Part shown: positions 1 to 13,057 of the stretch, one piece after another | How the letters are laid out: the number at the start of each line of letters is the position of its first letter | Numbering within the stretch: position 1 is the first letter of the stretch | Assembly (NCBI GenBank): GCA_004335835.1 | Contig: RWJK01001947.1 | Span: 1-55,531 of the forward strand | Direction: 5' to 3' | Origin: Scenedesmus sp. ARA3 | Lineage: Eukaryota > Chlorophyta > Chlorophyceae > Sphaeropleales > Scenedesmaceae | Length of the DNA: 55,531 nucleotides | Translations under genes and position numbers: made by a program | The notes under the pieces: model-generated | The model's input: only the letters and a program-made list of their open reading frames with translations | The model's database searches: none | What the model was told of the DNA's origin: nothing

Positions 1-730
1 GTAGCGGAGGGGTAAACGGTGGAAGTTAGTGATTCTGCTTGCACAGCTGTGTTGTACGTGGTTTAAAGGGGCCAAATCAACATAGTGGAAAAATAAACTT
101 CTGCTAACTCCCAACTTCCATGACTTTGGGCTCTCCCAGTGGATTGTACCTCCTGACTTCCTATTGAAAGCCTCATTTCAGGAATGTAGGGGAAGTTAGT
201 GACACAAGCCAGGAAGTTAGTACTTGCCAAGCCACTAGTGTTATCTGACATCTTTTCCAGGGCGCAGGCTCCTCTCACCACCGGCTTAATTGACGGCAAT
301 TGCCCATGCCCAGCCCTTTGTGTCTTACCCACGCTGCAAGTGTTGACTCATGGCACAAGCCTTGTGCGGCATGATGAGCTTTTGAAGCCACCAGTTGCCA
401 CGATACACCATGCAGACACCCCAAGGAGGGGTCCAGGGGACCTCTGGCAGTTACAGGTGCCCAATCCGTGCATTGAGCAGCTAACTCCCCTAAATCCTTG
501 GCTGTCTGCTCTTCCTGCTTTTGCCTTACCACTAAAACCCACTAGCTCCCAACTTCCCCGGTTTTAGCCCTGCCCACTGAAATTTACCTCCCAACTTCCG
601 CTGATTTCCCACCCTTTTTGGAAAATGTTGGGAATTAGTGGAAGTTAGCAAATAGACATCCCTCTGAGGCATGTAGAAATATTACTGTCGTTCCACATTC
701 ACTAACTCCCATCATTTACCCCTCTGCTAC
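1..730. mobile_element. MITE-like non-autonomous DNA transposon with terminal inverted repeats
   Basis: Positions 1-32 and 699-730 form an inverted repeat with 4 mismatches in 32 bases; both ends begin GTAGC.GAGGGGTAAA when read inward. Inside, the decamer GGAAGTTAGT (or a one-base variant) occurs at 21, 191, 212 and 640. Its complement, in the form CTAACTCCCAACTTCC or close variants, occurs near 104, 543 and 586. Repeated subterminal motifs of this kind are typical of transposase-binding sites. No ORF in it resembles a transposase, so it is non-autonomous. The left end coincides with the window edge, so the inverted repeat may extend further and a target-site duplication cannot be checked. 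The superfamily is unknown. Confidence 0.75.
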
Positions 731-810
731 AAGGGGTGTGACAGGATTTAAGGGGAGTCAGAGCCCCCTTGTTGAGCCTCTCCGCCGGCCGCTACCAACA
801 CTCACACAAC

Positions 811-1405
811 TTAAAAGCATCAGGATGCAGGTCTCCACGCTTGACAAACTGCCAAATAGTCACTCTGGGCGTGCAGGTAGAGTAGGTGTGTTTCTCAGGG
901 GCTGGACAAAGCCCCGCCGCCAAAGTTTGCAGCGTCAAACGGCAGCGCCTACTCCTTCCTGCTCCCTGCTCCAATGGACTTGCCATTCAAAACACGACTT
1001 AACAGCATCAGGATGCAGGTATCCACGCTTGAAAAACTGCCAAATAGTCACTCTGGGCGTGCAGGTACAGTAGGTGTGTTTCTCAGGGGCTGGACAACAC
1101 ACTGATGGGCTCCTGTGGGGCGCGGGGCCGATGGCGTTGATAAAAAAATGTGATAGCCTGCAGCACACCGTAACCTGTAAATTACATCGCATGCAGGTTA
1201 CACCGGGCACACCCTCCCATATAAAGTAAGCTATGGCTTGATGGGTAACATGATGAGGAGGGGCTGGACAAACCCCGCTTTGCAGCGTCAAACGGCAGCG
1301 CCTACTCCTTCCTGCTCCCTGCTCCAATGGACTTGCCATTTAAAAACACGACTTGACAGCATCAGGATGCAGGTCTCCACGCTTGACAAACTGCCAAATA
1401 GTCAC
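811..1405. repeat. Two-module diverged tandem repeat
   Basis: Module X (core AGCATCAGGATGCAGG, then ACGCTTGACAAACTGCC) occurs at about 816-870, 1003-1058 and 1355-1405. Module Y (GGCTGGACAAA..CCCCGC through TGGACTTGCCATT) occurs at about 900-1000 and 1260-1356. The order is X-Y-X, a spacer, then Y-X. Copies differ by a few bases and small indels. No coding potential is conserved between copies. Confidence 0.8.
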
Positions 1406-1990
1406 GTTCATTGTGACAAACCAAAAGTGTGCACGTGGTTGCTGTGGCAATCTGACGTGATGGTGACCATGCACCAGATGCTGCACGCAGTCGGCCCGGC
1501 TGACACCTCAGTGAGGCCGCCAGTTGATGCAAAATGACGAATTATAGACAAAGACAACAATGATGCTATGGCTTGATGGGTAACATGATGATGATGAGTG
1601 AGGCCGCCAGCAGGGCGGCAGCAGCATGCTGGGGTGGCGGCTAGGTTATCAAGTTGCAGTTGACACACGGGGGCATGGTTGAGAATGTAGGTTGGGTGCT
1701 TGCTGTGATGTAGCCTATCTTACGGCCGGGCTATCCAATGACCATGTGCATCACACTCCATAACTTGTTGTCTATTACAGATGCTGAGGTGAAGGTGAAG
1801 CGGTTTGTGTCGGATGATGCTGGGGGTTCTGTTAGGTTACTAGTGTCTAGGTTCATTGCTGATTTTTTTGAAAAGGCTTGGGGTGTGCGTAATGCTTGCA
1901 AACACGAGGGTGTAGTTGCCGCTCCATTGGGGCGCGGGGCCGATGGCGTTGATGCTATGGCTTGATGAGTAACATGATGATGATGATCAT
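1117..1990 (+). repeat. Dispersed short repeat (GGGGCCGATGGCGTTGA / GGCTTGATG.GTAACATG)
   Basis: The block GGCGCGGGGCCGATGGCG is present near 1118 and 1931. The block GGCTTGATGGGTAACATGA, followed by ATG triplets, occurs near 1232, 1568 and 1957. Near 1929-1980 the two blocks are joined, while elsewhere they are separate, which suggests fragments of one larger repeat. Function unknown. Confidence 0.65.
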
Positions 1991-3344
1991 ACTTCATACT
2001 CATAGACGGTTACAGCTGGGCGATGTCAAGTATTCAAGAAGTTGTGCAGCAGGAATTGCCGTGCTCTTGCATGCGACAGGCCACAGTCAAAATGACAATG
2101 AATGCCGACACCACACGTACAGCATACCAGCCTCAATGCAGTGATTGCATCATGCATGTGTCACAGTCACGAAGATACCTAGAAGAGATTTGCCAGGTCT
2201 GCGCCACCTGCTACTGCAAGCAAAAACATCACATCAAGACGGCAGCAAGCAGCACAAGTTACTGTTGTGGGCCTACTTGCACTTCTCCACCTGCACAGCA
2301 GTTGCAGCTGCTGGGCAGCCGCATACAGGAGCTTCACATAACCTCAACAAGCCGCTTTGTTCAACTCCAAGATCCTTCAAGACTGCCAATGGATGCATTA
2401 AACTACCGCACATTCTTTCACTGCTGTGCACCTGGCGCAAGTGGGGTTGCGTTTGAGGCAGCCCCGCTGAAAATGTGATGCATACATAGCTGAAAATAGA
2501 TCTCAAAACAGGATCAATCAGAGCTGCGTCCCCAACACAACTGCTGAAGGACAGCAAGCCGCAATCTCTGCAAGGGCATGCACAGTCTGGTGGAAAACCT
2601 TCTTTCAAACATAATGGCCGTGCAAAAATGCAATCCCGCAAATCACACGCGCCAGTCCCGGTATCATGCAACAATCATACAACTCACAACTGCAAGCAGT
2701 GATCCACAAGTACAACTGCCAGTCAAGCATATCCTGTCGGCATAGCCAAGGCCGCAGCTGCTGCACTGGTGCACCTCAAGGCTGACAACAGTGCTGCGAC
2801 CAGCAATGATGTGCACCGTGCGAATGCAGCGCTTTGATTGCAGACAGCTTGGCAGCAACCTGCGGCAACTCCGCTCAACACCATGCCCAAACATGCAGCA
2901 GCTGTTGGGTGCTGTGGGATCAGGGCCCAAACAATAACACAACCACCCCACGTCCGCGTGAAGCAGGTGTGAAGCTTCCCGTCCAGCCAACACTGCACGG
3001 CATAACAGCAGCCTAGCCTCTAGCCGGGCAGTCCAATCTACCCTTGGTCACCAGCCACAGTCGACACAGCTCACACTAGGTCCTCTCATACTGCAAACAG
3101 CGCACAGGCAGTACACAAGCTGCTGCGTCATATCTCACAGGTTTGCGCTGGCGTCGCCCATCACACCTCCTGCTCCTGAGTGACAATGTAACAATGAGTA
3201 ACGTAACGATACACAGCCACATGCTGCAGAAATGGCTGCAAGCTGCCAAGCCAGTTGAGTGTGCTGGCGAGAATGCCGGCACACTTCCAGGAGGAGCGAA
3301 TAGGAGGGAGCTACACAGTTCATACTGGCTGGCAGCAGCGTTGT

Positions 3345-3436
3345 TGTCTGTTCTACAAGCTGCATCAGCTGCACCAGCCACACACGCAAATGTCTGTTCT
3401 ACAAGCTGCATCAGCTGCACCAGCCACACATGCAAA
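3345..3436. repeat. 46-bp perfect-period tandem duplication
   Basis: The unit starting TGTCTGTTCTACAAGCTG is present at 3345-3390 and again at 3391-3436, with one difference (CACACG versus CACATG). It lies outside any gene. Confidence 0.9.
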
Positions 3437-5464
3437 TGTCGCGGTCCTGTCGCATCTCACTACACACTGCATCATCGCAGGAATGCTGCTGTTGCTGCCG
3501 CTACTCGTGCGCAGCAATGTTACGCACAGCCGCAGCCGGCACAGCGCAACATCACAGCAGTGGATGCATCCGAAGCTCCCCACCAAAACTCCCTGACAGC
3601 ACCAGGTATCACCAAGCTGCACCCCTTTCCACTCCAGCAGCTCAGTCAGCACTGCTGCGTGGGTTGTTGTGTTGTTCCCGTGCCGTAACCAAATGCGCTG
3701 CAATCCGTGCCGTGACAGCACAAAAGATGTGCGCTGCAATCTACCCTGCCTGCAGCCCAACCTGCCGCCGAACCTGCCAAGCCCTGCGCACCGCTGCTGC
3801 ACCTGCCCAACCCTCCTCACCCTGCACACCCCTGCTTTGAGGATCCAACCGTGCATCAACGGCGGCCGCATGCAAACCACGCTGCTTGATTCAGACTGGC
3901 CTCGCATAGATGCATGACCCAGCCAACAGTACATGAATCATGCTGGGCAAGAGGACACAGCCCTTTAACGCTGCCGCTGCTGTGCGTTGACCCTAGGTTG
4001 ACTCTGCAGAGCGAGGCAAGAGCCACACTTGCTGCAAGCAGCCTCACAAGCTGCGTGAGTGCCTCCTGCTGCTGGCTAGCTGAGGAACGACTAGCTGATG
4101 GGTGCGTCAAGCGCCTTGGCTACGCCTCAGATCTCCTGCACTGTGCTGCTGGACTCCCGCACCAGCTGCTGCAAGCTGGGCTGCCCGCCTGCGGCAGCGG
4201 CAGCGCAGCAGGCACACAAGATGTCAACCCGAGCTTATCAATAGCCTGCTTACATGCAAACATGTCACGTGACATGCAACTGACTGCAATCTCTCTGTCA
4301 ACAAGAGCAGCGGGCGTGCAGCACACAGTGCATCAGCCTGAAGACGAGCACACACCAGACAGCCCAGTAGAAGAACAATTCAGGTTAACTTAATGTAGCC
4401 ACAGTGCACTGCGCTGGCAATGAGACTGCCTGATGCTTGCAGGCGCATGGGGTCTGCCTGAAACAGCAGACAAGCAGCCCTAAGAGTAGCCCTTGCGAGT
4501 TGGTGCCTGCACAGCAGCGCAACAGCAGATACTACTAACGCTGCATGTTGTGCTCACCTTGGCTGCCGCCTGCTGCTGCCGCGCTCCCTTTCCGCCGCTG
4601 CCACCAGCCAAACAAGCCCGGGCTGCTGCTGCTGCTGGTGGCGTCACTGCTGCTGCTGCTGCTGCTGTCGCTGCTGCTCAACCATGCAGCAGGCAACCGC
4701 CAGCCATACCCCGAGTCAGCTTGAGCTTCTGCACATACAGCGGGAACATTCCTAGGGTGTCAGCACAACACTTGGATACATCTTTGGTCGACCGCTTCGG
4801 TCAAACGCTCTGTATGCATAACGCAATATCGCTGTCAGCAGCAGTGCGGCATGCCAGGAGCAGTGCTGCCAGCTGCAGTTGCAACCTGCTGCGGCCTGGA
4901 TACCTGCCTAACAGCAGCATTACATGAACACACTGGCAACTGCGTTGCAGCACAGCAGCTGCTTAGACTTGCTGAAGGCAACTGCGATGTGCAGCTGCAC
5001 AGCAGGTTGACTGCTGCTTTGGAGTGCTGGGTACTGTCACGTGCACAAGAGGGCGCTGCACATGCTGCTACCACCAGAAGCCCATCCTACAACTACTACG
5101 TGTCCTCAGCGTACCTTGCTGCTCCAAACTTTGCTGCAGCTCTGTTGCGTACTGGAAAAAGTCATCCAGCATCTGTCCGAGGGTTGCTGCAAAGGCTGGG
5201 TTCAGCGCAGCATTCGCAAGGTCGTCATGCCTGTTGCAGGAGAAGGTGTGCGTTGTCAGCAACAGCAGCAGCAACCTCACTCTGCAGTGCTGCAGCAGCA
5301 AAGGCAGCAGCTGCAAGCGTGACAGACATAGCAGAGAGGTGCAGCTGAATCCAGGGGCTCACCTGCTGCTGCTTGAGCAGTGCATGCCAGTGCCATAAGG
5401 CCGGACATGTGTGCTGGTGCTAGACTCTACCATCTCCTTCTGCCTGCACGATGGGCGACAGCAG

Positions 5465-5997
5465 TCAGCATGCAGCGCAATTCCGCGGAGCTGAAAACAG
5501 CAAAACGGCGACGCACCCGTCTGCACAAAGCCTGAAGCGTTCTACCAGCTCTTGACACCGGATGACTGACACCCCATCTATCTCGTCAACGTAGCAGGTC
5601 TCCTGCCGAATCGTTTGGGTCTGCTCCCTGTCAGGCTGCCGTGGTAACCGTCTCTCTGCTGTTGCCTGCAGCCAGGCTGGTAAGCGAGGCAGGCGAGCAA
5701 CAAAGGCGTGCTGGAACAGAGTAGGGTCGTAAGACGACATGGCGAGCAGCACAGCTGTGAAACACCTTTGCACTTTACAGAATGCCGTGATGCTTGCGCA
5801 AGCGGCACAAGAGGGGGAATGCACGCAAGTGGCAGGACCTTGTCATCGCAGGGTTTGAGCACGAGGACCTTTTGCCCCTTGACCACAACTATCTGGACGA
5901 AAAAATGCTTCAACTGTATAATTGTCTTGGTGTCTGCAGTTGTCAAGACGGTGGTACAAGACATGCAGTTTGATTGGATAGTGACTGCACAAACCAA
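5465..5997 (-). other. Possible relic of a protein-coding gene, frame broken
   Basis: Two overlapping minus-strand reading frames have ordinary amino-acid composition, unlike the Cys/Ala/Gln shadows around them. Frame A (5997 down to about 5770) includes the stretch KHFFVQIVVVKGQKVLVLKP. Frame B (5824 down to 5465) includes MSSYDPTLFQHAFVARLPRL and ETCYVDEIDGVSVIRCQELV. They would join only by a frameshift or a short intron near 5770-5824. A degenerate transposon ORF is one reading, but I recognise no family. Confidence 0.25.
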
Positions 5998-6666
5998 GTG
6001 CTACACAGCGCGATCAATCAAGGAAAGTAACTTGTTAAACGCGTGGGTTCGGGCCGACACCTTCGCAACAGGTGAGCAGTGGTCCACCTCAGCAGAGTGG
6101 GGGCGGGTTGTCCCGTTTCAGCCTTCGCCACAAGCAAACAATTAGGATTAAAGGTTGACAAGGTGCAAGCGTGCCTGATCACATGGCTGGACAGCTTGCT
6201 TTCGCCACCAGGTCCCTGGGCGCGGCCTTGGCAGTGTATCGGCTGTAGTCGCACGCAGCATTGCTGCTTTCACCTGCTGCTAGCTATGGTCATATCGGAC
6301 TGACAGCGGCAGCCAGCGCACCCTGTAGGTGCGGGTCAACCATCAATCACCCGCGCGCCTGCGTGTATCACTAGTGGCGAGAGCTAGAAGGGCAGTGCCA
6401 CGCACGCGGTGCCAGGTGCTTGAACTTGTGTTGAACGCCGTCGGACGCGCGGTGCGCATGCCCACGTGTGCCTTCCGTCTCGCCTGCAGCTGGCGTTGTT
6501 GAAGCGGTCAGGGGTAGTCTCGGACGCTCTGCAACGTGCGCTCCAGATCGCATGGCTGCTTGTAGATTTGCATCATGGGTTTCGGGGGCGCTCTTTCTGC
6601 TGTGCTGCAGCTCTGCTGACGCGCTGCTCCTGCTGCTGTGCCTGCCTCTTGCTGTGTCACCTGCAG

Positions 6667-6776
6667 GTGAAGCAGTTGGCAGCTAGCAAACCAGCGGACA
6701 GCCGAGGCCCTTCGCTGGATGCTCTAAAAGAAGGTTCAACTAGCATAAAGCGTACAACGCAGTTAGCAGCAAGGAG
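6667..6776 (+). other. Candidate upstream exon of the SAND/ePHD gene
   Basis: An acceptor-like CCTGCAG at 6660-6666 is followed by an open segment reading VKQLAASKPADSRGP. The segment ends at AAGGAG with a donor-like GTGAGC at 6777. No homology supports it, and its phase relative to the exon starting at 7252 is unverified. It could belong to a 5' UTR. Confidence 0.2.
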
Positions 6777-7251
6777 GTGAGCCGAAGCATGGGCCTGCTG
6801 CTCCACATACAGAACAGCAGCAGCTCCACGCTGCAACCCAGCCCTGCTACAGCAGCAGCACAGCAGCACATGCTGCGAGAGCCAAGCAGCAAAGCCGCAC
6901 CATCTGCATCTCTTGCAGCAGTGCCCTTGCAGGAACAGCGGCAGGAGCAGTGTGTAGCGGCAGGTGTGCGTCTGCATGATCACCTTCCTTGCAGGACAAC
7001 CGCAGACACACTGCAACGCCAGTGCCACACAGTGTCGGACTTGCCAACAGCCCAGTACAACCACCTAGATGTTCTGCTGACATTTACCTGGCTGCCTTTT
7101 CAGGGAACGAGAGTGCTGACAACCCCAGCTGTGCCACTGCGCAGGGCAACTGCCTCGTGCATGCTTAAAACGCCCTTTGCACCCACACACAGCCACACAC
7201 ACCCAGCCCACCCAGCCCGGCTGATATCCTTCCTTTTGTCCACTGCCGCAG

Positions 7252-8129
7252 GGATGACCTCTTTGCAGCAACGCCCGCTGCCGCAGGCCACAGCAGCAGC
7301 AGCAGCAGGTGCCGATAGCATCACACCTAGCGTCCTCAACGTCTCCTGCAATGGCAACGCTGGCCGCTACCTCCTAGAGGAGCGAGTGGTGCAGTGCCTG
7401 TGCCAGGCCTGCAGCAGCAGGGGCAGCAGCAACGGCAGCAGCAGCACTGGCTGGACGATGTCTCCTACTGAGTTTGAGCGCCACAGCGGTATGCCAAGCG
7501 CCAAGAAGTGGCGGTTAAGGTGCGGCGCATGCTGGTGTGCGAATGTTACGATTGGGACAAGTGTTCTGCACATCGCATTGGCCTATAATGCAATCTTTGG
7601 CCTGTTTTCAGCCCTGCTGCGCAGCTGTGATGCTTGCAAGCTGGTGATCAGTGTGCTGCTGCTGTGCCGCTGCTGCTGCCTGTTTTTTTGCATGGCTTGC
7701 AGCATCCGCGTGGCTCACCAAGGCCAGCCTGACATAGATGATATGTTCTGTTTACTGGGAAACGGCTTCGTTTGCAACCTGTGTGCTGCTTTCAGCCCCG
7801 CTGCACAGCTTTGATGCTTGCACACTGATTACCTACCTAGAAGTAGTCACCTAAAGGGCTACTGCTGCTGCCGCCGCTGTCCTGTTTGCATGGCTTGCAG
7901 CATCCGTGTTGCTCATGAGGGTCAGCCAGACATGCCACTTGGCCGCTGGCTGGACATGAAAGGGCTCTCACCCAAGGCGCCAGCAGCAGCAGCAGCAGCA
8001 AACAACGCAGCAGCTGCTGCAGAAACCGGCAGGGATGCAGGCAGCTCCCACCACCAGCAGCAGCAGCAGCAGGATCAGCTGAGCCACTCTGCAAAGCAGC
8101 TGGGGCAGTTGCTTGCAATGCACTACAGG

Positions 8130-8161
<32 letters not shown>

Positions 8162-8910
8162 TGCGCCTGGCAGCAGCGCAGCTGCTATGGCAGCGCAGCA
8201 CCAGAGGGAAGCACTCACAGCGGAGCGACCCTTGTGCAACAGCAACAGCAGCGCACAGCAGCACCGGCAGCAGCAGCAGCAGCGGCTGCCGTGTGTGAGG
8301 CATGTATCGCCTGCAGAAGCTACTAGCAGCGCTCTTGCAGTGGCAGCAGCAGCAGCAGCTGGCCTGCCCATTGATGTGTCAGGCCCTGTGGAGGTCATCA
8401 CACCCCAAGTGGCGCAAGCAGCAGGGCAAGAGAGTGTTCCTGCAAGCGTTCCTGCAAGCGCTGAGGCGGCAGCAGAAGCTTGCAGGACAGCGGTGAAGAT
8501 GCAGCTGGAGGCGCGGCCTTCAGCCAAGGCAGCAGCAGCAGCAGCTGCCTGCGAGGCAGCAGCAGAAGCAGAGGCAGCAGCAGCAGACGCATCCGGCCGC
8601 GCATACCAGCAGCAGCAGCGGCAGCAGCAGCAGCAGCACGGCCTGCGCGTGCCGCCTGCGTGCCTGCAGATCCCTGCAGCAGGCATGAGTGGTGCTGGGG
8701 CCCCAGTGCCGCTAGAGGAAGCAGCAGCAGCAGCTGCGCGTGGCGATGATAGCTTATGGCTCCGCTCCCCGGTGCGACGCACACCCCGCAGCTTACTACC
8801 GGCAACACAGCAGCTGCCAAACTTACAGCAGGGGCTAGGCGGCAGCAGGCGCCCGGGTGGCGCGCAGGAGGCAACAGCAGCAGAGATGCTGCGGCGGCTG
8901 CTGGGCGACG

Positions 8911-8944
<34 letters not shown>

Positions 8945-11900
8945 GACGCAGCAAGCTGACGCAGCAAGCAAGCAGGCCTCACCCACAGCAGCAGCAGCAG
9001 CAGGGTCGGGTGATGATGAGGAGGGTATTGCAGTAGGGCCGCAGCACCAAGCTGAGCTGCCGCTGCTGCGGCCGCTGCCGGCGCTGGCTGCTGCTGCTGC
9101 GCTGATGGATCTGCGCAAGGCTGGGCGACCCGGGCCGCCACAGCAGGAGGCGCTGGCGATTGCCATTGAGGTGCGAAAGCATCAAACACGTTTGCTGTGC
9201 CCTTGATGTGACACCGCGTGTTTTAGCAGGCAGTTTCCTCTTGCGCGCGCTGACCTGCTGCTCTAAAACGCCGCCGAGGATGTTCGGGAGCTCACTGCAT
9301 TATATGAGCAAACTTGCCCAAATCATGCTCCGTATTCTGAACCTATTTCCCTTGCAGGAGAGGGCGCGCACAGACCTGCTGCCAAGGGGCACAGTTGAAA
9401 ATGTTTGGGAGCGCACCAGCAGTTGCACCACACTCGCAATAAAAGGAGCCCCCAGGCAGCACACTGCCTCTCAGCAAACCCATTATTTAAACTCATGAAC
9501 TCTTTTCCTCTTATCCTTTGTGATTCTTGCAGGAGAGGGCACGCGCCGACCTGCTGCCTCGTAATGCAGTCAAAGATGTATGGGAGCGCACCAGCGGCTG
9601 CACCACACATGATTTGTCACAACACACTGAAACCCCAGCCTTTCACCCGTCTTTCAACCCTTGCAGGAGCGTGCGCGTGCAGACCTGCTGCCAAGGGACG
9701 CTGTGGAAGATGTTTGGGAGCGCACCAGCGGCTGCACCACGCTTGCCTTAGAGCGCGCCCCCAGGCAGCGCAGAGCGCCCGTCTGGCAGACCGGCTTTGT
9801 GGACCCCCTAAAACCTGGCAGCCTCACAGGGGCAGCAGCAGCAGCAGCGGCGGCAGCAGCAGTGGCTGGCGGCAGCCCGATTTCCGGTGGGGAGGAGGGC
9901 AGCGACAGGCAGCAGCAGCAGGATGCGGCGGTATGTGGCGGCAGTAAGGCAAGGAAGCGGAGCGCGAGTGCAGCACGCGAGGATGCTGCTGCAGCTGGGC
10001 CACATCAGGGTGGCAACAAGCGTGCACGCAGCGCAAGTGGAGATGCAGCAGGGCGGCCCGGCGCCCGGCAGCCGAGCCGCAGCAGCATCGACGGCACAGC
10101 CAACAACGCAGCGGCAGGCGGCAACGTGCAGCGCGGCAATCAGCCCTGCAAGTGTGGAGACTCCCATTGCCCCATCAACGCAGCAGCAGCAGCAGCAACA
10201 GTGGGCCAACAGCAGCACCCATCTGGCCTACCCCCAGGCCCCCCCGGAGCTGCAGCAAACGCAGCAAGCACTGGCAGTTTCCTGCAGCCGCTGCTGCCGC
10301 CGCTGCCTAGTGGCTGGGCTCAAGGCTCAGGCCTGTGCAGAACCCCAATCGGACCCCAGCTGCTAAGCTGGCTGCTGCTAAACCCTGCTGCAGCACAGCA
10401 GCAGCAGCAGCAGGCAGCTAGCGGCAGCGGCAACAGCCACCAGGAGCCTCTGGCATCACGTGCAGGGTCAGAGACGCCTACTGCTGCCACTGCTGTTGCC
10501 GGCGGCACTGCTGCTGTGCGGTCCGGTGCTGCAAGTCCTGTCAATGATGCACCACCAGCAGCAGCAGCAGTGAAGCAGGAGAGTGCTGCATCGCTGCCTG
10601 GCTCTCCAAGTTCAACAGCAAGCCATGCAGAGTGCGACACAGCAGCTGCTGCACTTGCGTCGAAGGGCGGTAGTACTTGCGGCGCCGACAGTGCAGCGCA
10701 GTCGGCTGGCGCGGGCGGCAGCAACACTGCGAGCCCTGGTGAAACCAAACCAGCAGCAGCAGCAGCAGCAGCCGCTGGGCCTGCAGACATGCAGGTAGAA
10801 AGGGTGGGCCCTGGTGACTCAGCCGCTGTGCTGCTGCCTGACAAAGCTGCAGCAGGAGTTGTCACCGCCATCACCAACAGCAGCAGCAGCAGCAGCACGC
10901 GGGGTGTGGTGGAGGTCCGCATTCTGCTGGATGGCTGCGTGTTTGTGGGGCAGCTTCAGGAGGTTGGCCGGTTGGAGCTGGCTCGCTCGCGCGTGCCTGC
11001 AGCACTGGCACCCATTGCAGAGGTGAGTTGCTGTTGCATTTGGCGTCTGATGTGCATGATCAGGTTGCGTGGTGCAGCTGCCTGTGGTTGTGTGCAAGCC
11101 ATGCAACATGTGATTAGCGAGCAGCAGGGCTGGCACTACATAACCTTGTTTGGTGAGTGCGTGACAAGTCCACTGTAGTAAACACAGCCTGCTTCGGCAA
11201 GAGCCTGATGTTGGCCACGTGCACATCATGCACACCAGTAACAGACACGCTGCCTGCTGGCACTCCTGCTGCACAAACCACATCTCAACACTCCTGTGCC
11301 CTGCCGCTTGTTTCGCATTGCCTGCAGGCGGAGGTGCACGAGCCTGCTCCACCTGGTACCCGCTGCGCTCTCTGCAACGGCACAGAAGCACCCGGCTGCC
11401 ATGCTGACCAGGCCAGTGCTGCACCAGCCACAGGCATGAGCAGGCAGGGCCTGGGGCCACTTATGCCTGTCAGCATGGGCCAGCAGCAGCAGCAGTCCCA
11501 GCAGCAGCAGCAGCAGCAGCAGGAGGAGGGCGTGGTGTGGGTGCACCGGCAGTGTGCGCTGTGGAGCCCTGAGGTGTACCCAGACAGGCGCAGCATGCTG
11601 GTGAGTGAGGATGAATGAAAGTGTGAGGATGTTTGAGGGAGAAAGAGTGAGTGTGCACAGTCAAAAGAGTGAGGCTGAGAAAGTGTGACAGTGGGATGTT
11701 GCGCTGTGGAGCCCTGAGGTGTACCCAGACAGGCGCAGCATGCTGGTGAGTGGCTGTGTGTGCCAATTCATGACGGACACATGAGCAAGCAGAGGGTAGA
11801 TGTAGCACAGGATGCATGATGCATGGCGGGACCCAGAAATTTGGCAATTAAAGTTTCAAAATAATCAGCGGGATGTAGCACAGGATGCGTAATGCACGGC

Positions 11901-12152
11901 GGGAGCCAGGATGTTACACAGCAGCAGTGCAGTACATATAGACAGGCTGACACATCCCCTTGCTGTGCTGCAGTGCAGCATGTGCTAGCTTGCAGGCAAT
12001 GGCCTGCTCATGTTGTGCACAGCCACCACTGCATGCAGCTGTCTTGCACCTCTTACCACAGCCTCTGCCACACTTTATATCTGCTCCCATGCCTTCCATG
12101 CAAAATTTTCGCCATACAGATGGACTTGTCGAGCACTGTCACCAACCTGACA

Positions 12153-12189
<37 letters not shown>

Positions 12190-13025
12190 AGATGCAGATG
12201 CAGATGCACCTGCCCAGCGCCATCCAGCGCGGCCGCGCCACGCCTGCATGCCACTTGGCCGCTGCACCTCACTGCTGCTGTACCTCACTGCTGCTGCTGC
12301 TGCTGCTGCTGCCGCTGCAGATGCACCTGCCAAGCGCCATCCAGCGCGGCCGCGCCACGCGCTGCAGCCGCTGCGGCGAGGCGGGCGCCAGCCTCAAGTG
12401 CGCGCAGCGCGCCTGCTACTGCCACTTCCACCTGCCCTGCGCACGGCTGGCGGGCTGCACGCTCATCGTGAGTAGCTTGTCACATTTGGATCAGGTTCGG
12501 TCTGCGCGCACCCGAGTGATGCTGAATTGTTGCTCATGGCAAGGTGCCAGTTGGGCGCTGCTGGTGCATGTTGTATGTTGTGCTCCTTTGCATGTGGTCT
12601 ACGAAGATTGGCAGCAGAGGTTCCCAGTCTCGTGCTTCTGCGCAACTTTGGTAGCAGTTGCATCTGGCCCCATGGTCCCGTTGTTTCTTGTTTTCTTGCT
12701 TTCAAACTTCCCTGTCCCTGCTGCGGTTGTTGGCTGCTGTGCTGCAGGCTGAGCCCTACTTTCCTTTTGCCTTCCCTTGTACTGCTAGCGGTCTAAATGA
12801 GTGCTGTGTGATGCTGCTGCTGTGCTGCAGGCTGAGCCCTACACGGTGACCTGCCCAGCACACAAGCCGCAGCAGCCAGAGCCACAGCAGCAGCAGCAGC
12901 AGCAGAAGGTGCAGCAGCAGCAGCAGCCTCTGCCAGAGCCCAAGCTGCAGTGCCGCACCACAACACACACAGGTGGCAGGCTGGATGCAGCAGCAGCAGC
13001 AACTGGCACGCCTGTGTCTGCAAAT

Positions 13026-13057
<32 letters not shown>

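Larger units (their letters stand above)
2000..6650. other. Intergenic DNA without a confident gene
   Basis: ORFs here are short, Cys/Ala/Gln-rich products of CAG and TGC triplets. They lack domains, conserved motifs or compatible splice joins. The only items of note are the 46-bp duplication at 3345-3436 and the possible coding relic at 5465-5997, listed separately. Confidence 0.6.

Noticed and set aside
1738..1965. A 75-codon plus-strand ORF after an acceptor-like TCTATTACAG (VKVKRFVSDDAGGSVRLLV)
   Set aside because: Its C-terminal third (GRGADGVDAMA) is the dispersed repeat found elsewhere out of coding context. There is no partner exon or known motif.
8123..9166. Long antisense ORF (347 codons) across the SAND/ePHD gene
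   Set aside because: It is the complement of CAG/GCA runs (Ala, Ser and Cys strings), with no domain. The sense strand holds the spliced, motif-bearing product.
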